A stretch of DNA of 9,413 bases, from the NCBI GenBank assembly GCA_964551925.1, contig CAZKFA010000044.1, positions 1 through 9,413 on the forward strand, given 5' to 3'. Both the position numbers and the translations under genes were made by a program. The DNA is from CAZKFA01 sp964551925. Its GTDB lineage: Bacteria; Cyanobacteriota; Vampirovibrionia; LMEP-6097. The notes under the pieces were generated by a model. That model was not told the origin of the DNA. It searched no databases and was given only the letters and a program-made list of their open reading frames with translations. How positions within the stretch are numbered: position 1 is the first letter of the stretch; the number at the start of each line of letters is the position of its first letter. Of the stretch, positions 1 through 5,550 are shown in pieces.

Positions 1-195
1 AATATTCTGATTGATTAATTCCTCAATCTCATATTTAAAGTTTTCGCCTTTGATAATAATTTTGCCTTCTTCTGGGAAGCTTGGCTTGCTTTCGCGCTTA
101 GTGGATTTCTCAACTTGATTACGAATCTTCTCGAGGAATAATTTCATCTCATTAGTAGAATTGTTTTCTGATTTATCGTTTTGCCCGTGCATCAT
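1..195 (-). CDS. Hypothetical protein, N-terminal fragment (runs off left edge)
   Basis: An open frame of 65 codons starts at ATG 195-193 and runs off the left edge, so the C-terminal part is not in the window. A second ATG follows directly (192-190). Upstream, reading on the minus strand, AAAGAG lies about 7 nt before the ATG and could serve as a ribosome binding site. The visible protein is hydrophilic and rich in Lys, Glu, Asn and Ser (it begins MMHGQNDKSENNS, then a helix-like stretch MKLFLEKIRNQVEK). There is no signal peptide, membrane segment or recognisable motif. It is separated from the next minus-strand gene by a terminator, so it probably has its own promoter in 196-300. I do not recognise the family. 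Codon use and the possible ribosome binding site support a real gene, but 65 residues are little evidence. Confidence 0.55.
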   Translation of the reverse strand, partial: MMHGQNDKSENNSTNEMKLFLEKIRNQVEKSTKRESKPSFPEEGKIIIKGENFKYEIEELINQNI

Positions 196-479
196 ATCTA
201 ATCTCTTTTTGCACCGTGGAATACTGTAAACACGAGTGCTTGTAGCAATATAAGAAAATGTATTACGGTATTTGATAATAAAGTATTTAACGCAATCTTA
301 ACTTAGATAAAAATCGCTCAGCTATTGTGTTTGACTCAAAAAAATAGACACAACCGCTACAGAACAAGTCCATAGCGGGGGGGATTCTTGTGTCTAGTAA
401 ACATAGTACTACAATGAAATTAAAATAGCAATGATTGTTATCTTAAGAATAGTTAAGAAATAACTAAAAAAAGGTTTGA
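196..479. other. Intergenic region between two minus-strand genes
   Basis: This 284-bp gap has no supported coding frame. It contains the terminator at 338-396, an AT-rich imperfect palindrome CTTAAGAATAGTTAAG at about 442-457, and, on the minus strand upstream of the partial gene, sequence that could hold its promoter. No clear -35/-10 pair stands out there. TTGCTA and AGTATT with a 17-nt spacer (about 217-245) is the best I can find, and it is weak. Confidence 0.5.
338..396 (-). terminator. Intrinsic terminator of the NDP-sugar pyrophosphorylase gene
   Basis: Read on the minus strand, an outer stem TAGACACAA / TTGTGTCTA (396-388 with 353-345) encloses an inner stem CCGCTA / TAGCGG (378-373 with 359-354). 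A run of seven U (344-338) follows immediately. Hairpin plus U-tract is the standard Rho-independent arrangement. It lies 84 nt after the stop codon of the upstream minus-strand gene. The stem is interrupted on one side by an unpaired C-rich stretch (387-379). ACACAA (348-353) could instead pair with TTGTGT at 325-330, giving an alternative fold. Confidence 0.7.
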
Positions 480-1505
480 TTAAACCAGTATTTGGTCTTT
501 ATATTGGCTATTTTCAGCTAATTTTGCTTTGGAGCCAACAATACAATTCTCAAGACTAGAGCCCTTAGCTATATGGACATTATCCCAGATAACGCAATTC
601 TTGATATGGCATTCTGCTTCGATCTCAGTTTGGGTACCGATTTCGTTATAACCACTTAGATCTACATCTTTAGCAAGTTTAGCGCTTGGGTCTATGTTAA
701 ATTTGCTTTCTAGTTTGACTTTGCCTTCTTGAATATCTTTGACACTTTGTAGGTATTGTCTTGCAGTGCCAAGATCCGCCCAGTAACAGCCTTTGTCAAC
801 TGCAATAGCTTGAATATATTTGCCTTCTTTTAGTATGCGCGGGAATAAATCCTTGGCAACATCATAGATTGGAGCTACAGTAGCATCTGGAATCAAGTCA
901 TAGATTGCGGGCTCGAAGAAATAGACACCAGTATTAGCCCAACTAGAAAGAGCTTCAATAGCATTTGGTTTTTCTTGGAACTTCACAATACGATCACCAC
1001 TGTTCTTATTGGTGCTAAGCATGCGTTCTGTTACGATGACCCCGAATTGACTAGTATCATCAACTTCCATCATTGCCACTGTAGCTAAGCAATCGAATTT
1101 CTCAACAGCTTCACGGTGTTTCTCATAAAGTTTAGTTAGATCGATGTCAGTGAGGGCATCTCCCATGATGATACAAGAGGTTGATTCTTGCAAGAAGTCC
1201 TTACAAGCACGAATTCCACCAGCTACACCACTTAATTTATCTTCACGACGAAACTGAATATCAACTCCTAACCTGGTCTTTGCATCTTCAAAATGTTCGT
1301 GAATTTGATCAGCTAGATAGTGAGTATTAGAGATGATATTTGTAATACCGTGTTTCTTTAGCAACAAGATTATGTGATCCATGACTGTAGCCCCAGCAAT
1401 GCGTATAAGAGGTTTGGGTACATTTTCGCTTAATGGCTGTAACCTGGAGCCCACTCCTGCTGCTAAAACCATCGCTCGTAATTCTTGGTTCATCTGTTTT
1501 GTCAT
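480..1505 (-). CDS. NDP-sugar pyrophosphorylase (sugar-1-phosphate nucleotidyltransferase) with C-terminal left-handed beta-helix
   Basis: Transfers a nucleotide to a sugar 1-phosphate to make an NDP-sugar for cell-surface glycans; the cytoplasm is the expected location. From ATG 1505 the protein has 341 residues. The nucleotide-binding loop LAAGVGSRLQPLSENVPKP is near residues 14-32, the metal-binding GDALTDID near 115-122, FQEKP at 176-180, NTG at 191-193 and WADLGT at 242-247. About residues 271-333 form hexapeptide-like repeats (DPSAKL, IEAECHIKNCVIW, AKGSSLENCIV), as in mannose-1-phosphate guanylyltransferase and GlmU-like enzymes. An upstream TTG (1541) is open in the same frame but would leave only 8 bp to the divergent gene and lies upstream of a possible -10 (TATAAG, 1538-1533), so ATG 1505 is preferred; ATG 1493 is also possible. 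The nucleotide and sugar cannot be fixed from sequence; GDP-mannose, UDP-glucose and dTDP-glucose synthesis are all possible. A terminator follows the gene. Confidence 0.87.
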   Translation of the reverse strand: MTKQMNQELRAMVLAAGVGSRLQPLSENVPKPLIRIAGATVMDHIILLLKKHGITNIISNTHYLADQIHEHFEDAKTRLGVDIQFRREDKLSGVAGGIRACKDFLQESTSCIIMGDALTDIDLTKLYEKHREAVEKFDCLATVAMMEVDDTSQFGVIVTERMLSTNKNSGDRIVKFQEKPNAIEALSSWANTGVYFFEPAIYDLIPDATVAPIYDVAKDLFPRILKEGKYIQAIAVDKGCYWADLGTARQYLQSVKDIQEGKVKLESKFNIDPSAKLAKDVDLSGYNEIGTQTEIEAECHIKNCVIWDNVHIAKGSSLENCIVGSKAKLAENSQYKDQILV

Positions 1506-1532
1506 TTTAGCATGCTTCAAATTCTCTGCTTT

Positions 1533-1540
1533 CTTATACA
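1533..1540. promoter_or_regulatory. Candidate overlapping divergent -10 boxes
   Basis: Plus strand TATACA (1535-1540) sits 9 nt before the sppA ATG. Minus strand TATAAG (1538-1533) sits 27 nt before the ATG of the nucleotidyltransferase. They share the same bases. Neither has a good -35 hexamer at 16-18 nt, so this is a weak prediction. It matters because the space between the two genes is only 44 bp and must contain both promoters. Confidence 0.3.
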
Positions 1541-1549
1541 ATTTATATT

Positions 1550-2533
1550 ATGAAGATAAATAAAGAAAATCTTATTGCTTTAATTTTAATTGTTTTTTGT
1601 TCGCTTGCTTTATTTATTGGCTATACCAAGCCTGAAGAACAAGCTACGACTGGTTTAGTCGATAACTTGCCACGTGATAGAGTTATGGTGACTGGTTTAG
1701 AAGGCGTGATTTATGATAGTTTTCATAGTAAGTCTGCCTTCACAACTTTATACAATGTAGCTAATCTTAAAAAAGATCTGAATAAAGCAATTGAAGATCC
1801 GCATGTCAAAGCTGTTCTTCTCCGCGTCAATAGTCCTGGTGGAACGGTTTCCGCAAGTCAGGATGTTTATCAACTAATCAAAAAATTACAAGCGTTGAAG
1901 AAGCCAGTTGTCATCTCTATGTCCGATGTCTGCGCTTCTGGTTGTTATTATATTGCAAGTGCTGCTGATGCTATCGTCGCTAACAAAGGTACTATCACTG
2001 GTAGTATCGGTGTTATCAGTCAGGGACTGAATTACAAAGGATTGATGGATAAGCTTGGTGTTACTGATCAAACTTTTAAGGCTGGTAAATTCAAAGACAT
2101 GGGCTCACCATTACGTGAATTAGGCGAAGAAGAAAAACAAATTCTGCATAATTTATTGATGGATAGTTATGATCAATTTCTTAATGATATTTCAAGTTCA
2201 AGAAAAATGGATAGAGAGAATTTAGATAAACTTGCTGAGGGTTTGATTTACACTGGTAGACAGGCTTTGAACGTTAAACTAATAGATGCTCTTGGTAGTT
2301 ATGAAGATGCTAAAGAACTAACTTTGACTATCCTTAAAGACAAATATGATTACAAGCGAACAAGTTCTCTTAAATTTGATGAAACTTTTAAGCAAAAAAC
2401 TTTATCTGGTTTTGAGAATTTGTTTGATTTGGGTTTGAGTCAGTTGAGCAGTAAATTAGGTTTAAACTTAAGTCCTAAAGCAGATCACGCCGAATGGAAT
2501 TCAAGATATAACGTGATGTGGTTAATGCCGTAA
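1550..2533 (+). CDS. sppA: Signal peptide peptidase SppA, short membrane-anchored form
   Basis: Serine protease with a Ser/Lys dyad that degrades signal peptides left in the membrane after secretion. The protein has 327 residues, close to the short single-domain (Bacillus-type) form and about half of E. coli SppA. A single N-terminal anchor spans residues 8-25 (LIALILIVFCSLALFIGY) after a short Lys-containing start, so the catalytic domain should lie outside. The S49-peptidase core has LLRVNSPGGTVSAS at 90-103, the nucleophile Ser130 in CASGCYYIASAAD, TGSIGV at 150-155, and the general base Lys182 in KAGKFKDMGSP. By comparison with the family the residue after Ser-Gly is usually Gly or a small residue; here it is Cys132, with Cys128 just before. 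The C-terminus ends in MWLMP, as often seen. ATG 1550 is the only sensible start; no Shine-Dalgarno sequence precedes it. It is divergent from the nucleotidyltransferase. Confidence 0.93.
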   Translation: MKINKENLIALILIVFCSLALFIGYTKPEEQATTGLVDNLPRDRVMVTGLEGVIYDSFHSKSAFTTLYNVANLKKDLNKAIEDPHVKAVLLRVNSPGGTVSASQDVYQLIKKLQALKKPVVISMSDVCASGCYYIASAADAIVANKGTITGSIGVISQGLNYKGLMDKLGVTDQTFKAGKFKDMGSPLRELGEEEKQILHNLLMDSYDQFLNDISSSRKMDRENLDKLAEGLIYTGRQALNVKLIDALGSYEDAKELTLTILKDKYDYKRTSSLKFDETFKQKTLSGFENLFDLGLSQLSSKLGLNLSPKADHAEWNSRYNVMWLMP

Positions 2534-2566
2534 TAGGTGATAACCCTTGTGGTTTTGCGAAAATCC

Positions 2567-2694
2567 TTAAGGATGCCCTGAAAAATGGACTATAGTTCCA
2601 TTTTTCAGAAAGGCATCCGCCTAAAAAGCGAGCAACCACGCGAAGCGTGTGTTGCCCTTGCTAGAAGAATTTGAATTTTTCAGTGGATCCTTAA
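2567..2694. repeat. MITE-like structured repeat with terminal inverted repeats and two internal hairpins
   Basis: Terminal inverted repeats: 2567-2586 TTAAGGATGCCCTGAAAAAT, and the reverse complement of 2675-2694, TTAAGGATCCACTGAAAAAT, identical at 18 of 20 positions. A third copy of the same motif lies inside, inverted, at 2597-2618. It pairs with the left copy to form a 19-bp hairpin (2571-2589 with 2597-2618), broken only by a 3-nt bulge (AAA, 2609-2611), with a 7-nt loop. A second hairpin follows: GCAACCACGC (2632-2641) pairs with GCGTG-T-GTTGC (2645-2655) over a GAA loop. ATCCTTAA occurs directly repeated at 2563-2570 and 2687-2694. No coding capacity. No U-tract follows either hairpin, so it is not a classical terminator. 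A non-autonomous mobile element or REP-like dispersed repeat is the likely explanation; copy number in the genome is unknown. Confidence 0.6.
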
Positions 2695-2792
2695 AATACT
2701 GCAACTTTAATCTGCTCTTAACTCAAATATAGGTTTCCAGTTGCTTTGTACTGTCAGTAATGGGCGAAAATCTAAAGGAAAACTTAAAATTG

Positions 2793-2814
2793 TGCTATAC
2801 TGGTAAGAAGGGAG
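2793..2814 (+). promoter_or_regulatory. Extended -10 promoter and ribosome binding site of the GNAT-like gene
   Basis: TGC TATACT (2793-2801) matches an extended -10 element (TGnTATAAT). No good -35 is found at 16-18 nt, which extended -10 promoters tolerate. Transcription would begin near 2808. GGAG (2811-2814) is 9 nt before ATG 2824. An overlapping out-of-frame ATG at 2817 would give only a four-codon peptide (MNHA) and is too close to GGAG to be the main start. Confidence 0.5.
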
Positions 2815-2823
2815 TAATGAATC

Positions 2824-3303
2824 ATGCTTAGCACTAAGCAAAGACAGCTTAGAGATTTGGGCCAGCCAGATGCTGTGTTCAAAGCCGCTGACTATCGTAT
2901 TCGTGCTTTGAACTCCGATTATGATCTTGATCGTATTACTGAGCTGTGGGCGAACTTAACCATGGTTCAACAAATGCAGGGTAATACTTACTGGTTAGAC
3001 GAATCAACTCGCTTAGGTAAAAGATGGAAAGAATACGTTAGCTCTTTAGCTAAGTCGCGTGGGGTCAGGGTTTTAGTTTTTGAAAATAAAGATCTGATTT
3101 TTGGTTTTGCGTATTTGCAGTTACAACCAACTAATCTTAATAACCCGAAGCAAAAACCAGTGCTTAAAGCTATTATCAAAGAATTATACTTAGAACCTGC
3201 TTATAGACAGCAAGCTAGCAAAATTGAAATGGCACAAATGTTAGATGAATGTTTGAGAAATATGAATATTGGTTACTTTGAATTTGATATCAAAGATTTA
3301 TAG
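2824..3303 (+). CDS. GNAT-fold acetyltransferase-like protein, degenerate and apparently short at the C-terminus
   Basis: 159 residues, resembling the Gcn5-related N-acetyltransferase fold. YRIRALNSDYDLDRITELWANL (24-45) looks like strand 1 and helix 1, VRVLVFENKDLIFGFAYLQLQP (81-102) like strands 2-3, and IIKELYLEPAYRQQ (117-130) like strand 4 leading into the acetyl-CoA loop. EMAQMLDECLRNMNIGYFEFDI follows as helix 3 and strand 5. The acetyl-CoA loop, normally R/Q-x-x-G-x-G/A, reads RQQASK and lacks the glycine. The chain ends directly after strand 5, where family members usually continue with another helix and two strands. The stop codon TAG (3301-3303) is the first three bases of the palindromic element. 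It may therefore be a truncated or non-catalytic relic, or a divergent small protein. The start is supported by GGAG 9 nt upstream. The substrate is unknown. Confidence 0.6.
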   Translation: MLSTKQRQLRDLGQPDAVFKAADYRIRALNSDYDLDRITELWANLTMVQQMQGNTYWLDESTRLGKRWKEYVSSLAKSRGVRVLVFENKDLIFGFAYLQLQPTNLNNPKQKPVLKAIIKELYLEPAYRQQASKIEMAQMLDECLRNMNIGYFEFDIKDL

Positions 3304-3426
3304 ACTTGCCACCAAATTGCCAATAACTGCGTTAAGCTCGTTCCTCAGAAGTATCATTGACGGATAGTCAACTCAACTTCTTCGGAACTCGCAAGCCTTG
3401 TTCTTGGCAATTTGGTGACAAGTCTA
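3301..3426. repeat. 126-bp near-perfect palindrome between convergent genes
   Basis: Base stem: 3301-3323 pairs with 3404-3426 at 22 of 23 positions (TAGACTTG.CACCAAATTG and onwards). Middle stem: GTTCCTCAGAAGT (3340-3352) pairs with ACTTCTTCGGAAC (3376-3388) at 11 of 13. Apical stem: TTGAC (3357-3361) pairs with GTCAA (3367-3371) over the loop GGATA. The first three bases are the stop codon of the plus-strand gene. The last 18 or so codons and the stop (3370-3368) of the minus-strand hisH lie inside the right half. No U-tract follows on either strand, so it is not a standard bidirectional terminator, although such a long hairpin could still slow polymerase or protect mRNA 3' ends. A MITE-like or other palindromic insertion is my inference. 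Confidence 0.7.
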
Positions 3427-4066
3427 GATTTGCAAAATTTCTTAAAACCTGCAAACCTGCTTCACCACTCTTCTCTGGATGAAACTGGCAAGCATATAGA
3501 TTAGTGCCATTGTAAAAAGCACTGAGAAAATCATCAATATAATTTGTAGTTGTTAGTACTGCTTCTGGGAAGCGTTGCTGGATTGCTTTATGGTGCTGAG
3601 AGCTGACTCTATAACTATGCACGAAATAAAAATGTTCGCTTGCTTTTATATCAGTAAATATTTTTGAATTGTTGTTGCTTATTGTATTCCAGCCCATATG
3701 TGGGATTTTGAAATTCATTGTGTTGGGGAAGCGATCAACTATTCCTGGAATAATTCCTAAACCCTTTACCTCATTAGCCTGGCTCTCAGTACCAGATTCA
3801 AATAGTACTTGCATGCCAACACAGACTCCCATAAACGGAGTCTTAGAACTTGCTTTATCTTGGATAACTTTAATTAAATCTAGTTTATTTAATTCTTCCA
3901 TGGCTTTTGCGTAGCTACCAACACCAGGAAAAATAATTTTAGAAGCCTTTGTAATCTCTTTAGGATCAGAACTTAGATAAGAATTAATACCAAGAAATTT
4001 GAGTGAATTCTGCAGGCTAAAAATATTGCCACCAGTTTTATAATCAATAACGCAGATTTCGTTCAC
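3368..4066 (-). CDS. hisH: Imidazole glycerol phosphate synthase glutamine amidotransferase subunit HisH
   Basis: Glutaminase subunit that releases ammonia from glutamine for HisF, which makes imidazole glycerol phosphate and AICAR in histidine synthesis. It is a cytoplasmic class I glutamine amidotransferase of 232 residues. The catalytic triad is visible: Cys82 in GVCVGMQ, His196 and Glu198 in CQFHPEKSG. HisH-typical segments include VIDYKTGGN at 6-14, FPGVGSYAKAM at 46-56, IPHMGWN at 121-127 and YFVHSYRV at 147-154. The start is GTG 4066-4064, which places the first beta-strand directly after the initiator as in the family; the Shine-Dalgarno signal is weak. The family normally ends near LRNF (208-211); the extra tail LSPNCQEQGLRVPKKLS is encoded by the palindromic element. 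HisF and other his genes are not in the window. Neighbouring sugar-nucleotide genes make a role as an amidating partner in glycan synthesis conceivable, but the protein looks like ordinary HisH. Confidence 0.9.
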   Translation of the reverse strand: MNEICVIDYKTGGNIFSLQNSLKFLGINSYLSSDPKEITKASKIIFPGVGSYAKAMEELNKLDLIKVIQDKASSKTPFMGVCVGMQVLFESGTESQANEVKGLGIIPGIVDRFPNTMNFKIPHMGWNTISNNNSKIFTDIKASEHFYFVHSYRVSSQHHKAIQQRFPEAVLTTTNYIDDFLSAFYNGTNLYACQFHPEKSGEAGLQVLRNFANLDLSPNCQEQGLRVPKKLS

Positions 4067-4105
4067 TAAGCTCTATTCTATCAATAATCCATCATTGCAA
4101 AGCAG

Positions 4106-4143
4106 TTCGGTAATCTAGTGGTTCTCTGCTATAATTGACCAGG
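4106..4143 (+). promoter_or_regulatory. Extended -10 promoter of the UGDH-UXS operon
   Basis: TGC TATAAT (4127-4135) is a perfect extended -10 element. A poor -35 (TTCGGT, 4106-4111) lies 18 nt upstream. Transcription is predicted near 4141-4143, only about 12 nt before ATG 4154. The AGG at 4141-4143 would therefore be at the extreme 5' end of the message, giving a very short leader. The promoter lies in an 87-bp gap shared with the divergent hisH; the hisH promoter itself is not obvious. Confidence 0.6.
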
Positions 4144-4153
4144 TAAATTAATT

Positions 4154-5548
4154 ATGAAAGTAAGTGTTATTGGCAGTGGATATGTAGGCTTGGTTACGGC
4201 AACTTGTTTTGCTTTTTTGGGACATGATGTCGCTTGCTTGGATATCAACGAAACAAGAATAACTAACTTACAGAAAGGCGTAGTGCCAATTTATGAACCT
4301 AATCTTGAAGAATTGTTGCAGTTATGCAAAGCAAAAAATAAATATCCAATTTTTAGTACTAATGCAAAAGAAGTTATAGAGCATGGAGAGTTTGTTTTTA
4401 TTGCTGTAGGTACACCACCTTTGACTAGTGGGGAGCCGAATCTAAGCTATTTAGAATCTGCTGCTAATAGTATTGGTCAGTATCTCAATGACGGTACTAT
4501 CGTTATTAACAAATCTACAGTGCCTGTTGGTTCGGGCAATTGGGTTGCGATGTTAGTTGAGAATGGCATTTCACAAAGGATTAATGCTAATAACGGTAAT
4601 ACAGCAACACTGGTGAAACCTAAATTCAATGTAGCGTCAAACCCAGAATTTTTACGTGAAGGTTCTGCCATTGCTGATAGTTTGTATCCAGATAGAGTTG
4701 TGCTCGGTAGTGATAACGAAGTAACAGCTAATAAACTCAAACAGCTTTATCAAGCGTTGTTGGAACAAAGTTTCACAGCGCCAGAGTTTTGTCCACGCCC
4801 AAAATCTAAATCTAATGTAGAGTTGATAACGACGGATGTTACTAGTGCTGAGATGATCAAGTACAGTGCTAATGCGTTTCTTGCAACCAAGATTAGTTTT
4901 GCTAATCAGATTTCAAATATTTGTGATTTAGTTGGTGCTGATGTCAATGAAGTAATGAAAGGAATTGGTTCTGATGAGAGAATTGGTCATCGTTTTTTGA
5001 ATGCTGGTATTGGTTGGGGTGGAAGCTGCTTTGGTAAAGATGTTGATGCCTTGGTTTCGATTGCTCAAGAATATGGTTACGAACCAGAAATCCTCAAAGC
5101 CACTAAGCAAGTGAATTATAAACAAAGAGATTTAGTTATCAAACGTTTGCAAGAACAGATGAAAATTATCAAAGGTAAGACTATTGGTTTATTGGGATTG
5201 GCTTTCAAGCCAAATACTGATGACTTACGTGATGCTCCTGCTCTTGATATTGCGAGAATGTTAGTGAAGCTTGGAGCAAGGGTTCGAGCCGTAGATCCAA
5301 TAGCTGTAGAACATTGTAAAAAAGAGAATCCAGATTTAGCTATAGAATACTGTGATGATGCCTATTTGATGGTAAGTAATATCGATGCTTTAATTCTAGT
5401 TACTGAGTGGAACGAATATTGTAATTTGGATATGGCGAGAATCTTAGAGTCAATGAATGGAAATTTGTTTATTGATGGACGTAACCAATATAGTCCACAA
5501 AAATTAAAAGCATTAGGTTTCAATTATATTGGTATGGGTAGAGCTTAA
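4154..5548 (+). CDS. UDP-glucose 6-dehydrogenase
   Basis: Oxidises UDP-glucose twice with NAD+ to UDP-glucuronate, a precursor of acidic surface polysaccharides and of UDP-xylose; cytoplasmic. 464 residues, a normal length. The N-terminal Rossmann domain has IGSGYVGLVTATCFA at 6-20 and the NAD-specific acidic residue Asp30. VGTPP is at 85-89, STVPVGS at 121-127 and NPEFLREGSAI at 163-173. The middle domain has the conserved Lys236 in EMIKYSANAFLATKISFAN, and the catalytic Cys292 in GWGGSCFGKD. The C-terminal UDP-binding domain has GLLGLAFKPNTDDLRDAPA (345-363) and the late DGRN (441-444). It is the first gene of an operon with the decarboxylase, which begins 2 nt after its stop codon. UDP-N-acetylmannosamine dehydrogenases belong to the same superfamily, but the motif pattern and the adjacent UXS strongly favour UDP-glucose. 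Confidence 0.95.
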   Translation: MKVSVIGSGYVGLVTATCFAFLGHDVACLDINETRITNLQKGVVPIYEPNLEELLQLCKAKNKYPIFSTNAKEVIEHGEFVFIAVGTPPLTSGEPNLSYLESAANSIGQYLNDGTIVINKSTVPVGSGNWVAMLVENGISQRINANNGNTATLVKPKFNVASNPEFLREGSAIADSLYPDRVVLGSDNEVTANKLKQLYQALLEQSFTAPEFCPRPKSKSNVELITTDVTSAEMIKYSANAFLATKISFANQISNICDLVGADVNEVMKGIGSDERIGHRFLNAGIGWGGSCFGKDVDALVSIAQEYGYEPEILKATKQVNYKQRDLVIKRLQEQMKIIKGKTIGLLGLAFKPNTDDLRDAPALDIARMLVKLGARVRAVDPIAVEHCKKENPDLAIEYCDDAYLMVSNIDALILVTEWNEYCNLDMARILESMNGNLFIDGRNQYSPQKLKALGFNYIGMGRA

Positions 5549-5550
5549 TT

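Larger units (their letters stand above)
2534..2823. other. Intergenic region between sppA and the GNAT-like gene
   Basis: A 290-bp gap with no supported coding frame. The first half is filled by the structured repeat at 2567-2694. The second half carries the promoter of the next gene and a short palindrome ACTGTCAGT around 2750-2758. GCAACT (2701-2706) and AGTTGC (2739-2744) are complementary but separated by a long loop. No U-tract terminator for sppA is visible. Confidence 0.6.

Noticed and set aside
1505..1541. TTG start at 1541 for the nucleotidyltransferase (12 additional residues)
   Set aside because: It is a rare start codon without a ribosome binding site, only 8 bp from the divergent sppA ATG, upstream of the possible -10, and the extra residues precede the conserved nucleotide-binding strand without any family match.
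2562..2574. ATCCTTAAGGAT as a transcription factor site
   Set aside because: It is a perfect 12-bp palindrome, but its right half is the terminal repeat of the structured element and its left half a possible insertion-site duplication, so a separate operator is not needed.
2571..2618. The strong hairpin after sppA as an intrinsic terminator
   Set aside because: The run of U is part of the stem and no U-tract follows the hairpin; the structure is better explained by the inverted repeat motif.
3669..3914. 81-codon plus-strand open frame inside hisH
   Set aside because: Antisense to the catalytic region of HisH, no domain and no initiation signal.
3368..4066. hisH as a glycan-amidation (WbpG/PseA-partner type) glutaminase because of the sugar-nucleotide neighbours
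   Set aside because: All HisH signatures are normal, no N-sugar amidotransferase or HisF-like partner is adjacent, and it is transcribed away from the sugar genes.
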